A stretch of 64,000 nucleotides of DNA, taken from NCBI GenBank assembly GCA_044228685.1, contig JBGAUL010000002.1, positions 62,001 to 126,000 of the forward strand. Direction: 5' to 3'. Within the stretch, counting starts at the first letter, position 1. Every line of letters starts with the position of its first letter. Of this stretch, positions 36,264 to 45,800 are shown one piece after another. The position numbers and the translations under genes are program-made. The DNA comes from JBBATK01 sp044228685. GTDB taxonomy: Bacteria > Bacteroidota > Ignavibacteria > Kapaibacteriales > NICIL-2. Under the pieces are notes generated by a model, which saw only the letters and a program-made list of their open reading frames with translations, did no database searches and was not told where the DNA came from.

Positions 36264-37669
36264 CGGCGCAATATGCGAAACTCAGTTCTACGATTGATAG
36301 CGCGGTTCTCGTCGTTATCATTTGCAACCAAAGGATACAACATTCCCTTTCCAACCGGCTTGAGTCGCTTCGCTTCAATACCATGCTGCACGAGCGCATT
36401 CACCACCGCTTGAGCACGTGCTTCGGATAGACGTTGATTGAAATCCTCGCCACCGATGTTGTCGGTGTGACCCTGCACTTCAAGCCATACTTTTTCATAG
36501 CGCTGCAATTGATCCACAAGCTCTTCTATAATTGACTCTGCATCAGGTTTTAGCGTGGCCTGGTTATAATCAAATGGAATGCGCTTGTAGATAGGATTGT
36601 CGGGATCGCGGAATGGATTGATATCGCTCTCATCATACTCACCACGCGCAATCAATGTGTCACTCTGAGGCAACTGCAGCGTGAGAGCCACATGGTGAAG
36701 TCCGGCAAACTTGGGTGGTTCGTAGCTGACGAGATAGTAGTTACGCAGCGAACGATAGATCTCCATGAACACATTGATCAGATCCTTTTTGGTGTAGACC
36801 TGATAGTACTTACCGCCGGTGTTTTGAGAAATGTATGAGAGGATGTCGTCGTGTGTGTAACCGAAACCTACAGTAAAGATGTGCACGTTCCGTTCCTGTG
36901 CTTCGCGGAAAATATCGCGTGCTTTGCTTTGCGAAAAGTTATCATCGCCATCGCTGAAAGCCACAAGAATTCGTGGCATCGTTGAGGGCAAGGAATCAAA
37001 CATCTTGATGCTATTGACGAGTCCGTCGTAGAAAGCCGAGTACGAACCAAAACCGCGATCTCGGGTCTGTCTGAATTTCGATACAAGCAGCTGCTTATCC
37101 GAAGCAAATGGGACCTTCAAATCAAAATCACGATTGAAGCTTGTGATAGCGATTTGATCAACGCTTTGCTTGAGTGAGATGAACAATTCTGTTCCATCAT
37201 ACAGAGCATCCATTACTGACTTCATGGAGCCGCTGTAATCGAGCATGAGATTGATGGCGTAGGGAATGGAATCTTGATCGCCGTATTCGCGCACAGTAAA
37301 CGAAGAGATCTGCGTCGTCTTTTGTCCTAACTTTTCACTCAACGCTTTCCAATATTCCTGATTGGCATGGACAGGTGGAGCGAGATTGGTAATGAAGTTT
37401 CCGGTGGTGTCGAAGACCCGAGCATAGAGCTTGATTTGACGTGGGTATTCGTTGGCGTCAATCTTCCAAATATCATAAACCAGCTTTTCGCCGGCTTTCA
37501 ATTGATCTGAGTTCTTTGTGCCGGTAAGGTAGAAGGTCTTCTTAGCGCCTGACTTCTCCAAGTCCATGGCAGCCATTTCTTCATCTGCAGTTTTTTTTGC
37601 GCTACGACAAGAATTGAGCGCTGAGAGCAGAACAACGATTCCGAGGCAAAGCAGGACTGAGCGTTTCAT
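36260..37669 (-). CDS. Lipoprotein with VWA domain and C-terminal OmpA peptidoglycan-binding domain
   Basis: A 469-residue predicted lipoprotein (signal to LNSC, Cys21). Residues about 135-320 form a von Willebrand A domain with the metal-ion MIDAS motif DYSGS (Asp144), an internal FSDGDDNFSQ block and HIFTVGFGY. Residues about 355-469 form an OmpA-type domain (FDYNQATLKPDAESI, LEVQGHTDNIGGEDFNQRLS, RAINRRTEFRILRR) that binds peptidoglycan. It is therefore anchored in the outer membrane and tied to the cell wall, with the VWA domain available for protein binding. It is the first gene of a three-gene unit with ATGA overlaps. Some proteins of this type belong to secretion or gliding machines, but that link is not shown here. 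Confidence 0.9.
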   Translation of the reverse strand: MKRSVLLCLGIVVLLSALNSCRSAKKTADEEMAAMDLEKSGAKKTFYLTGTKNSDQLKAGEKLVYDIWKIDANEYPRQIKLYARVFDTTGNFITNLAPPVHANQEYWKALSEKLGQKTTQISSFTVREYGDQDSIPYAINLMLDYSGSMKSVMDALYDGTELFISLKQSVDQIAITSFNRDFDLKVPFASDKQLLVSKFRQTRDRGFGSYSAFYDGLVNSIKMFDSLPSTMPRILVAFSDGDDNFSQSKARDIFREAQERNVHIFTVGFGYTHDDILSYISQNTGGKYYQVYTKKDLINVFMEIYRSLRNYYLVSYEPPKFAGLHHVALTLQLPQSDTLIARGEYDESDINPFRDPDNPIYKRIPFDYNQATLKPDAESIIEELVDQLQRYEKVWLEVQGHTDNIGGEDFNQRLSEARAQAVVNALVQHGIEAKRLKPVGKGMLYPLVANDNDENRAINRRTEFRILRR

Positions 37670-37838
37670 GCACGAAGTGAAAAAGTGAGGTACAAAGAGA
37701 CGATCAATGCGACGCTGTTAATAATGGAAGAACCGTGTTCGTTTTGTAATCTGGTTTTGCTGATGACGCAGAGTCGAGTTGATTCGTGTAGTCGGTAGAG
37801 CTGTACAAACTAGACCATTTCGCTCATGACAATGCGCA

Positions 37839-38132
37839 CTAACCCAACACTTTGGGCACTTTGAAAAAGCCTTCGTTACGCTTCGGTGCGTTTGACAAGG
37901 CTACTTCTCGACTCAAACACTCATGCGGAGTATCTTCACGAAACACGTTCGTGCTATCCGAGATGTGCGTCAGAGGTTCGACGCCACTCAGATCTAATTT
38001 TTCGATTTCGCCGATGTACTGCAGAATGTCGGAAAACTGCTTGACAAAAGCATCTATCTCATCGGCTCGGAACTGGAGCTTAGCCAGTTCCGCAATACGC
38101 TCTACTGTTTCTCGTGTGATCTGCTCTTTCAT
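37839..38132 (-). CDS. gatC: GatC, Asp/Glu-tRNA amidotransferase subunit C
   Basis: A 97-residue protein matching GatC over its full usual length. It has the N-terminal helical part (ITRETVERIAELAKLQFRAD), the DILQYIGEIEKLDLSGVEPL middle and the C-terminal FREDTPHECLSREVALSNAP with the ending EGFFKVPKVL. GatC stabilises the GatA-GatB complex that converts mischarged Glu-tRNA(Gln) or Asp-tRNA(Asn). gatA and gatB are not adjacent here, so the subunit is encoded apart from its partners, as is common in this phylum. Confidence 0.95.
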   Translation of the reverse strand: MKEQITRETVERIAELAKLQFRADEIDAFVKQFSDILQYIGEIEKLDLSGVEPLTHISDSTNVFREDTPHECLSREVALSNAPKRNEGFFKVPKVLG

Positions 38133-38245
38133 GATGCACCTAATCGTGTCTGCAATTTATCAAATTTGACGCGGCTGACGTGGGACGACGCAGCGCAAAC
38201 TCCTCGGAAAGAGGGACTGAAATTCAACACATTGTTCTACAAATA

Positions 38246-38285
38246 GCAAAGGGTTGAGTCTGTATACAGAACATCAACCCTTTGC
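38246..38285 (-). terminator. Hairpin terminator downstream of the cold-shock gene
   Basis: A 12-bp perfect stem GCAAAGGGTTGA / TCAACCCTTTGC (38246-38257 with 38274-38285) has a 16-base loop. On the minus strand it is followed by CTATTTG. It could act in both directions; the plus-strand side has a short T run (GCTTTTG). Confidence 0.65.
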
Positions 38286-38317
38286 TTTTGTGCCGCGGCA
38301 GGAAAGGCGGCGCGGGA

Positions 38318-38509
38318 TTAACGTACGCGAACGTTAATAGCGTTCACACCCTTTTTACCCGGTTGTGTATCGTATGTAACCTTATCGTTCTCACGAACGC
38401 GGTCCTGAAGACCGGACTGATGCACAAAAATTTCCTCGCCATTTTCATCGGCGACGATGAATCCGTATCCTTTGGACTCATTAAAGAACTTAACTACTCC
38501 TGTCTGCAT
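38318..38509 (-). CDS. Cold-shock-domain protein (CspA family)
   Basis: A 63-residue OB-fold nucleic-acid-binding protein. Both RNA-binding motifs are intact: KGYGFI (RNP1) and EIFVHQSGL (RNP2). The N-terminal MQTGVVKFFNESKG and the C-terminal GVNAINVRV are typical. It acts as an RNA chaperone in the cytoplasm. The frame extends two codons upstream (38515, MF), but family members begin MQ(T/K)G. The gap upstream to nuoB is about 216 bases and should hold its promoter and 5' leader; a hairpin terminator follows. Confidence 0.95.
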   Translation of the reverse strand: MQTGVVKFFNESKGYGFIVADENGEEIFVHQSGLQDRVRENDKVTYDTQPGKKGVNAINVRVR

Positions 38510-38725
38510 AAACACTCTATAATGGTGAATAAAACTGAACTGAACGACTGATTTAGACTAAGCACAAACGTCCGTGTCACCCAAGAGATGTCCCCTGGTT
38601 CATGCATGCATGACTGTGATGGAGTGTGGGTTTGCCCTGGAACGCACACCGCAAAAAACCCAGTTAGAAGGTGCCGCGATTACTCAAAAAGTGCAATCCG
38701 GCGACTGGCAGAAAATGACCACTCG

Positions 38726-39241
38726 TTAAACGACGATCCCCGCGTCTTCTTTTTTTCCAAAGTCCAACAAGGTTGGTGAAGAACGACCGGTCTTTTCCTG
38801 GATTGTCATCAAAGCCTTCAGCAGAGCTTCCGGACGTGGAGGACAACCTGAGATATAAACATCGACAGGAATAAACTGATCAATTCCCTGCACCACAGAA
38901 TAACTGCGAAACATACCGCCACTCGATGCACAAACCCCCATGGAGATTACCCATTTCGGATCCGGCATCTGATCATAGATCTTTCGCACAATCCATGACA
39001 TCTTATAAGTAACAGTTCCAGCCACGATCAGAAGATCTGATTGACGAGGCGTGAAACCCATTTTCTCTGAACCAAAACGGGCAGCATCAAAGCGTGGACT
39101 TGCAAATGCCATCATTTCAATTCCACAACATGAAATTCCTAGCGGCATTGGCCACATAGAATTTTTCTGCGCCCAACCTACCAACCAGTCAACACTGGTT
39201 GTAAGGAATCCATCGCGAGCTAGTTGATCATTCAATCCCAT
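38726..39241 (-). CDS. nuoB: NuoB, NADH-quinone oxidoreductase subunit B
   Basis: A 171-residue complex I subunit carrying the N2 [4Fe-4S] cluster. The ligands are visible as GISCCGIEMM (Cys pair), ISMGVCASSGG and ISGCPPRPEAL. The PS00150-type region GSEKMGFTPRQSDLLIVAGT is also present. It transfers electrons to quinone at the membrane interface. Its start overlaps the nuoA stop by 10 bases. No nuoC follows: the next gene on the strand is the cold-shock gene, so nuoAB is separated from the rest of complex I in this genome. Confidence 0.97.
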   Translation of the reverse strand: MGLNDQLARDGFLTTSVDWLVGWAQKNSMWPMPLGISCCGIEMMAFASPRFDAARFGSEKMGFTPRQSDLLIVAGTVTYKMSWIVRKIYDQMPDPKWVISMGVCASSGGMFRSYSVVQGIDQFIPVDVYISGCPPRPEALLKALMTIQEKTGRSSPTLLDFGKKEDAGIVV

Positions 39242-39588
39242 TTCAATGCTCCCTTCTTCACGATATAGATATAGCCCGCAAACAACAAGAACATAAACAA
39301 TACCATCGCCAAGTACCCAACTGTGCCGAGTGCCTTGAATTGCACCGCCCAGGGATACATGAAAACAACTTCAATGTCAAAGAGAATAAACAACATAGCT
39401 ACCATGTAGAACTTGACAGAGAATCGCTCACGCGCACTCTTCACAGGTTCAATACCTGATTCATAGGTGGAGTTCTTTTCTTTGTTCGGACGACGAGGTC
39501 CGATGTACTCCGCCACAACAATGTTGATCACACCAAAGCCGATGCCGACGAGCATCATGATGGCAACTGGTATGTAATTCTCGATCAT
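39232..39588 (-). CDS. nuoA: NuoA, NADH-quinone oxidoreductase subunit A
   Basis: A 118-residue membrane subunit with three hydrophobic segments. The signature YESGIEPVKSARERFSVKFY followed by MVAMLFILFDIEVVFMYPWA is fully conserved for NuoA/ND3. It is part of the complex I membrane arm at the quinone-site junction. Overlaps nuoB by 10 bases and is the first gene of the pair. Upstream about 150 bases separate it from an FAD oxidase gene on the same strand. Confidence 0.97.
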   Translation of the reverse strand: MIENYIPVAIMMLVGIGFGVINIVVAEYIGPRRPNKEKNSTYESGIEPVKSARERFSVKFYMVAMLFILFDIEVVFMYPWAVQFKALGTVGYLAMVLFMFLLFAGYIYIVKKGALKWD

Positions 39589-39736
39589 AGTAATACGATG
39601 CGATTGTGTTCAGATGATCGTTGCAAGTTAAGGAGGGCTGGCTCAACGGGCAAGAGCTTTGATTTTTTGGTGCATTTGATCTCATTTATCACCAAAACCG
39701 GTGGCAAAACGCCCTTTCTGCGCAAAAAGAAGCGTT

Positions 39737-40768
39737 TTACGAAGCGGCTATCTCTGTGGAAAACGCTCGTGCGTTCTGACGTGGACTTAGTCCAAGAAGG
39801 CGAATCACCTCTTCCGCTGCTCCCCACGACAAGCTAAAGCCGGCTCCACTGTGACCATAATTATGGATCAACCAAGGAAACTGCTCGTCGCGTTCGAGTC
39901 GTATTGTTGGTCGCGCCGGACGTAATCCAACCGACGCCGACAACACTCTCGCATCATGCAACGTCGGTGCTAATACCTGAGCTTTGTCTAACAACTCTTT
40001 CGATGTTTGATCATCAACTTGTTGATTCCAATCGTGCTCCGTTGCTGTGCCGCCTATGAGAACATCATGAGTGCGTGGAACGATGTAGCTGACACTCAAT
40101 GGACCATCTTCGTCAATCAAACATCGCGTCTTGTCAAGTCCCTCCGATGCAACACGCAATACTTGTCCACGAATCGGATACACCGTTTCATCTCCTACCA
40201 ACTCTCGCGAACCAAGTCCTGTACAGTTGATCACGTGGCCTTGGTAAAAGATAAATTCTTCCAACGACTCCACTCGTCGCTCTTCATAGCGTCCACCGGC
40301 CGCAAGAAAGTTCTTCATCAGCCATGGCATATACAGCTTCGTGTCGATCACAAATGATGGCGTCTCAAAACCATCGCCATAACCCGCCGGAATCTCATCC
40401 ACCGCCAAGCGTCTCATCTGCGGAACTGCATCGGCATACCACGGTAACTCAGCGCTTGAACCATAGTATTCGTAAATCATCGTGGGAACAACACCACTCT
40501 GCGCATCACTCTTGATTTGTTGGAATGTACGGTAGGTCTCGGCTGCCCAACGCCGCAAACGCTCATCGGGATTTACCTTGTAGGGATGCCACATCGCCGG
40601 TGCAACGTCTGATGTCGTTGACGGAGTTGACTCACGCGCAATGATGCGAACAGCATAGCCATACTGCTGAAGTCGAAGCGCAGTGCTGAGACCAATGACC
40701 CCGGCACCAAGAACGATGAACTCGTCCGCGGGTGAAGCTGAATGAATGTGTTGATCGTGTTCTGACAT
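39737..40768 (-). CDS. D-amino-acid-oxidase-like FAD-dependent oxidoreductase
   Basis: A 343-residue flavoprotein. The N-terminal dinucleotide-binding fold has VLGAGVIGLSTALRLQQYGY; the substrate domain includes the VINCTGLGSRELVGD and VYPIRGQVLRV segments. The signature HNYGHSGAGFSLSWGAAEEV near the C-terminus matches the D-amino-acid-oxidase pattern (H-N-Y-G-x-G-G/S-x-G). It is expected to oxidise D-amino acids to imino acids, and no partner subunit is nearby. The frame is open to 40978, but those 70 residues are not family-like and begin inside the next gene, so ATG 40768 (MSEHDQHIHSAS) is chosen. AGGA lies immediately before it, closer than usual. Confidence 0.88.
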   Translation of the reverse strand: MSEHDQHIHSASPADEFIVLGAGVIGLSTALRLQQYGYAVRIIARESTPSTTSDVAPAMWHPYKVNPDERLRRWAAETYRTFQQIKSDAQSGVVPTMIYEYYGSSAELPWYADAVPQMRRLAVDEIPAGYGDGFETPSFVIDTKLYMPWLMKNFLAAGGRYEERRVESLEEFIFYQGHVINCTGLGSRELVGDETVYPIRGQVLRVASEGLDKTRCLIDEDGPLSVSYIVPRTHDVLIGGTATEHDWNQQVDDQTSKELLDKAQVLAPTLHDARVLSASVGLRPARPTIRLERDEQFPWLIHNYGHSGAGFSLSWGAAEEVIRLLGLSPRQNARAFSTEIAAS

Positions 40769-40842
40769 TCCTGAATGCAATCCAGTGTTTTCGTAATGTG
40801 CTATGCGGCGCTCAAGTACTGTTTGTGAGAAGAGCAAGACTC

Positions 40843-41418
40843 TTATTCCACCGGACTCGGCGTCGTCTCCTGCGTCAAGGCAGCTCCTGCCACTGTGCAA
40901 TACACCGTCATAATAATGGTTTTGATCGTGTCCGGTAACCACAGCGGAATATTCTGCTGATACATCAGCGACATCCACAACAGGCTACTCAAATCCCACG
41001 GGAGTTCAACAACCACATACATGACGATCATAGCCGACACAAAGTCATCACGTTCAATTGCTATGCCAAGCACACGATGCCAGAACATGGGAATCAACAT
41101 TGCCCCTATTCCACTACCCAGCATACTCAGCAAAACCGCTGCCGGATGAAGGCTTAGAGGAATTCCAAGGGTTTGAAGAAGATGAATAAGGGCAGGATCG
41201 ACGCCAATTCGCAGAATCGACAGAGCGATGCTCAGCATTAACAGATCATAAGGCAGATCGCTCGATTGATGTCGGAGGATGTGTCCGCAGCTGCGCGGAC
41301 GCCGCAACAAGGCGGATATCAGCGAAAAACTCGACCATAGTCCTGCCAGCGAGCAACGTCGAAGCGCTTGCCAGAGTTCTGGAAAGAAGGAAGTGAGGGT
41401 ATGGCGCTTTATGGACAT
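40843..41418 (-). CDS. Integral membrane protein of unknown function (Yip1-like topology)
   Basis: A 191-residue protein with an N-terminal polar region (about 1-55) and about five hydrophobic segments after it (YDLLMLSIALSILRIGV, AVLLSMLGSGIGAMLIPMF, AMIVMYVVVELPW, IIMTVYCTVAGAAL). The topology recalls Yip1/DUF-type small membrane proteins, but no conserved motif identifies it. It lies upstream of the FAD oxidase on the same strand, with a 74-base gap, and is divergent from panB, so the pair may be an operon. Start ATG 41418 leaves about 100 bases to panB. Confidence 0.7.
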   Translation of the reverse strand: MSIKRHTLTSFFPELWQALRRCSLAGLWSSFSLISALLRRPRSCGHILRHQSSDLPYDLLMLSIALSILRIGVDPALIHLLQTLGIPLSLHPAAVLLSMLGSGIGAMLIPMFWHRVLGIAIERDDFVSAMIVMYVVVELPWDLSSLLWMSLMYQQNIPLWLPDTIKTIIMTVYCTVAGAALTQETTPSPVE

Positions 41419-41519
41419 AGATTCACCGCAAATCTATACTGCCTGCGCGTATTTTAGTGACGGACTCTGAAATAGACGTCGCAGAGACCGAGCTTTAGCA
41501 AGATTGTGAAGGAGATGCT

Positions 41520-42353
41520 ATGAGTACTGAATCGAGTATTAAAAAGGCACAACCGGTTCGCGCAGTGACAACTCTGCGCTTGGTTGAGATGAAGCGCGAC
41601 GGACAAAAGATCGTCTGCTTAACAGCATACGACGCTCTGGTTGCAAATATCCTCGATGAGGCCGGCGTTGACGTTTTACTCGTTGGTGATTCTCTCGGAA
41701 ACGTCGTGCAGGGTCATGAGACAACCATCCCTGTTACTCTCGAAGACATCATCTATCACACCCGCGCCGTAAAGCGTGGAGCTCAGCGGGCATTGATCGT
41801 CTCGGACATGCCATTCATGAGTTTTCAAGTCCACGCCGACGAAGCTTTCCGCAATGCCGGTCGTCTAATGAAAGAAGCAGGTTCAGGTGCCGTGAAGCTT
41901 GAAGGCGGTCGTCGTGTGGTTGATGCCGTCGCTCGCATGACCGAAGCAGGCATCCCTGTTATGGGTCATCTTGGTCTTACTCCTCAAAGCATCAATCAGT
42001 TCGGCTCCTACCGTCCACGCGGTCGCGATGAAGATGAGGCGCGTCAAATCATTGACGACGCAAAGTCGCTTGAGGAAGCCGGCGCATTTGCAATTGTGTT
42101 GGAGAAAATTCCTGCTGCACTGGCAGCAACTATTACAGCATCGCTTACGATTCCGACGATTGGTATTGGTGCTGGACCACACTGCGACGGACAGATTCTC
42201 GTCTACACAGACATGTTAGGAATGACTCTGGATTTCAATCCGCGCTTTGTTCGTCGTTACGCGAATCTGCACGACACCATGCTCAAAGCAGTGTCTGAAT
42301 ATCGAGAAGACGTACGCAACCAACGCTTCCCAAGCGACAATGAAAGTTATTGA
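41520..42353 (+). CDS. panB: PanB, 3-methyl-2-oxobutanoate hydroxymethyltransferase
   Basis: A 277-residue enzyme of pantothenate (vitamin B5 and CoA) synthesis. It uses 5,10-methylene-tetrahydrofolate to convert 2-oxoisovalerate to ketopantoate. Full-length family features are present: VCLTAYDALVANILDEAGVD, VLLVGDSLGNVVQGHETT (Mg2+ site), SDMPFMSF, GAVKLEGGRRV, VMGHLGLTPQS and IPTIGIGAGPHCDGQILVYTD. A GAAGGAG site lies 4-10 bases before the ATG. The next gene starts inside its stop codon, so they are co-translated. panC and panD are not nearby. Confidence 0.97.
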   Translation: MSTESSIKKAQPVRAVTTLRLVEMKRDGQKIVCLTAYDALVANILDEAGVDVLLVGDSLGNVVQGHETTIPVTLEDIIYHTRAVKRGAQRALIVSDMPFMSFQVHADEAFRNAGRLMKEAGSGAVKLEGGRRVVDAVARMTEAGIPVMGHLGLTPQSINQFGSYRPRGRDEDEARQIIDDAKSLEEAGAFAIVLEKIPAALAATITASLTIPTIGIGAGPHCDGQILVYTDMLGMTLDFNPRFVRRYANLHDTMLKAVSEYREDVRNQRFPSDNESY

Positions 42354-42805
42354 TGATCGCACGTATGAAGTTGTATACACAGACACAACGACAGTCTCAG
42401 CCACATGAGCGACCAGCTTTTGCCTGGCGTAGTCTTGGAATGATTGTTCTCAGTCTTGGAACGATGATCTGGTCGTCATGCAACCTGACAAACACCATCA
42501 CCCGACCACAAGATGTAATCTTCCCGACCTCAAAGGTTTCGTATTCAGGACAAGTTGAACCCTTCTTACGCTTGGGTTGCGCATTTGAAGGATGTCATTC
42601 GCAGACGTCGGTTATACCTCTGGATTCGTACTTCAGTCTTTATCACACACCTGGACTAGTCATTGCCGGCAAACCCGAGAGCAGCACGCTTACACAAGTC
42701 ATCAGCGGAAAATTGAGTCATAATTATTCCCTGACGTCAATTGTGACTGAGAACCATCGCAGCGGCATGTCAACATGGGTTCGCGAAGGTGCGTTGAATA
42801 ATTAG
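42353..42805 (+). CDS. Predicted lipoprotein with a CX4CH haem-c-like motif
   Basis: A 150-residue protein. An N-terminal polar stretch precedes one hydrophobic segment (about 26-42) and a lipobox-like WSSC (Cys43). A possible c-haem site CAFEGCH (Cys76-Cys81-His82) follows, of the CX4CH type instead of the usual CXXCH. Such single sites occur in small FCB lipoproteins with the pattern of FLRLGC...GCH, often near an SGQVEP segment. Start: ATG 42353 overlaps the last base of panB; an in-frame TTG at 42350 and an ATG at 42365 are alternatives. The N-terminus before the hydrophobic segment is long for a signal peptide. Function unknown; the haem call is plausible but not certain. Confidence 0.65.
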   Translation: MIARMKLYTQTQRQSQPHERPAFAWRSLGMIVLSLGTMIWSSCNLTNTITRPQDVIFPTSKVSYSGQVEPFLRLGCAFEGCHSQTSVIPLDSYFSLYHTPGLVIAGKPESSTLTQVISGKLSHNYSLTSIVTENHRSGMSTWVREGALNN

Positions 42806-42826
42806 ACTTACTCCGTTTCGTATTTC

Positions 42827-45800
42827 TTATCGTGCAACGACAATTGGATACGTTCTGACACTTCCATCACCGAACAAGCGAAGTGTGTACACTCCATCAC
42901 TTAATCTTCCCGGCACAAACTTCAGCGAGTAGCGTCCGGCGTGCAGTGACTGATCAAGCAAGACCTCGACTACTTCACCAATTGAATTCACCAGTTCCAA
43001 TCGCGTTGGAGATTCAAACGCAAGACTAATATCAATAGTTGAGCCAGCAGCACCGACCGGATGCGGATAGGTAGACAGAACTTGAGTTTGAGTTGTTGAA
43101 ATTGACACCATACGTATATCACGAGCACAGACTTCGTAGGCATTGATTGAACCGGCGATGGGCTGGATATCAGGGCATCGATTTAGACGAAGCATCGCTT
43201 CATCGTAAAATGCTTGTACTTGATCGAGTCCAACATTAATGCGTGCATTCATCTGACTCAAAGTTGATGGTGCTACAAGCAACTGGAATCTGAGATGGAA
43301 CAACTCCTCACCTGTACCACCCATAAGCGCACTTGTTCCGCTCAGTCGAATTGCGATCTCTGCGTGTGTCTCATCTATAAAGGTATAATCTCCTTGTGCC
43401 GTCCATCCTGCTGCTGCGCCTGCTGCATTCACGAATACATTAACAGCATTTGTTCCTGATTGCCTTTCAACTGCGATGAGTGAGGGATTGAAACTCATGC
43501 GCATGCTCAGAGCTTGCACCCGTGCAGCATCCAAGGCCGTTGTGAGACGAATACCATAATCGAAATACTGCTGCGTTTCGTGAATAGCCTCGCCATTGAT
43601 TACGGCTGCTTGCAGGGAGCTCAGCGGACGACTGACGAGAGTCGTGATGTGCAAGGTGTCGTAAATAACCTGTCCCCGACTTTGCGCCTTTACGATCAAA
43701 TCAACACTCTCGCTTTGCGCAGTAAGCGGTGCAAGGTACTCGATCTCAATCTTGGCACTTTGTCCTTTTTCAATTGTCGCACTTGGCTGCGATACAATGC
43801 GGAAGGAGTTCAGTTGACCATTTTCGAAATGAAGCTCCAGCGGAACTTCCAAGCTGATCGAGTCCTTGCTGGTATTGGTCAACGTAGTGCTCAAGATCTG
43901 CGTTTCACCGGCACATGGACTGAAGTGCAGCGGTGAAAGACTCATCGAGGGAACACTTCCGCTAGCGCTTCCGCTCCAATTTGAAACAGCCTCAACTTCT
44001 GCATCGGACACAGTGTGCAGTGCCGCTTTTACTGAGGCTACAATTGTCGATGGTTTAAACATCCCGTTTGTCACGAGCGATTGAGCTCCGGGTGCTAAGA
44101 CCAGAGGCAGATTCATACTTGGTTTGTCGTAGCCGAAACCGAGCGTACTATACGCGCCGCTAATGTCGATGTCTTGCTGACCCGATGCGGATGAATCGAC
44201 AATATCACTGATATGCAACGTGTCAAAGAACTCCCAACGAGGTGTAGTTGTTGTATCGAGATTTCGCACAAAGAACGGAAGAGCTCTTGGACCCGTCTCG
44301 CTCAACAAATTGTAATTACCGAAAGCCAAGTCCACTGTTTCGCTATGCGGAATCACACCAATACCACGTGCGACAAACACGGCAGTATCCGGTGAGTCAT
44401 TGACGAAGTTGATCAAGACTGAATCGTACGAGCAGGTCTGCGGTGTGTACGCAATCGAGCGACGATACTCTGATCCGGCGGAGATGAGAATATTATTAAA
44501 TGCACTCAAATCAAGAGCTGAGCCCGTAGCGGTGGTAAATGCTGAGGGGTTATTCGATAGCGTGATAATCTCAGCACGAGAAATCTTTACGTCAGAGTTG
44601 CCACTGTTGCGAAGGATGATCTCCGTTGTCTGGGCTTGACGATCGCTGGTGTAGGGTCCGCGCTTGATTCTACGGCGACCATAATCAACCGCATTCACAT
44701 GCAAGCCGGCACCAACAGCAACACCTTTGAGAACACAGATACTGTCGACTGTAGTTGCATCGCTGGAGAAGACGATCTGCGCTGTGTAGGACTTAATCGT
44801 TGTGGGCTTGAACACGACGTTAAAGGACTTCGTATTTGGCGCTGTGCTTTTATCCTGCAAAGCGAGTGGATGTGCGGCGTCAATGCCTGCATTCGTCAAA
44901 TCACTGATATCAAACACAGATTCATCTGGCTGTACTCCGCTGTGTGCGCTTACAATCAATCGTACAGTGCCTGTACTTGCAACGGTAAATGGAATCGGCG
45001 CTGAGGCGGTATTGACGAGTTGTGTTCCAAAGTCGATGTCGCTCACCGCAATGACGGGTTTCGCGCTTTGCACGGAGAGGAGTCGTTTAATCTTGAAGAA
45101 GCAATCAGTTCCAACACCGATAGAGTCTTTAACCAAAGCATCGCCATTGCAAATGCAACGAACTTGAATTTGTTGATGTGCTCCGGGATCGAGGTCGAAA
45201 GGCAGAGCAGGACCAACTATTGCAAACACTCCATTCTGACTCGTCTGCATCATCGAGCTTCTCAGCACCAGTTTGGTAATATGCTGCGCTCGGTTTGTGT
45301 TGTTGATGAGGTCGATTGATTTAATCAATGTGTCGCCCTTCTTCATTACGGCAAAATTCAAGTCCGAACTCATGCTCAGCTTTGTCGCAAAGTATCGGAT
45401 GGTAATGGCAGTGTCATTTCCGGCGCGATCGGTAAAAATCACGCGTGCTATGGCATCTTGCTCCGGATCATCTACCGTAAGAGACCATGATGTTTGTCGC
45501 GTCTCGCCCGGTACAAATGGTTGATAGGTCAGTGTGTAATTGGAAGAAGAATCAGGATCAAGAAAGATTGTTGAGAGATTGGAGCGAATCGCATCGTCGT
45601 TCGGCATGTCGTTCACGGTAGCTTTCGTCACGACGCCGACAGATCCATCACATTCTATTTTGTAAGTCACAACCGGCGGTATGGAATCGCAACCCATTGG
45701 AGACACCAGCGCGCCTGTTGCCGGATGACCATAGGAATCATAGGCACTACCGCCGTAGAGATAACAGCCAAAGGGCGTTCCGCAGCGGATAGCGTAGACT

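Noticed and set aside
39706..39738. Inverted repeat AAAACGC/GCGTTTT around the end of the FAD oxidase gene
   Set aside because: Long loop, only 7 bp, weak T run on the minus strand; likely chance.
39585..39827. 80-codon ORF on the minus strand between nuoA and the FAD oxidase
   Set aside because: Overlaps the 3' end of the oxidase gene out of frame, Arg/Ser-rich, no homology recognised, no ribosome-binding site.
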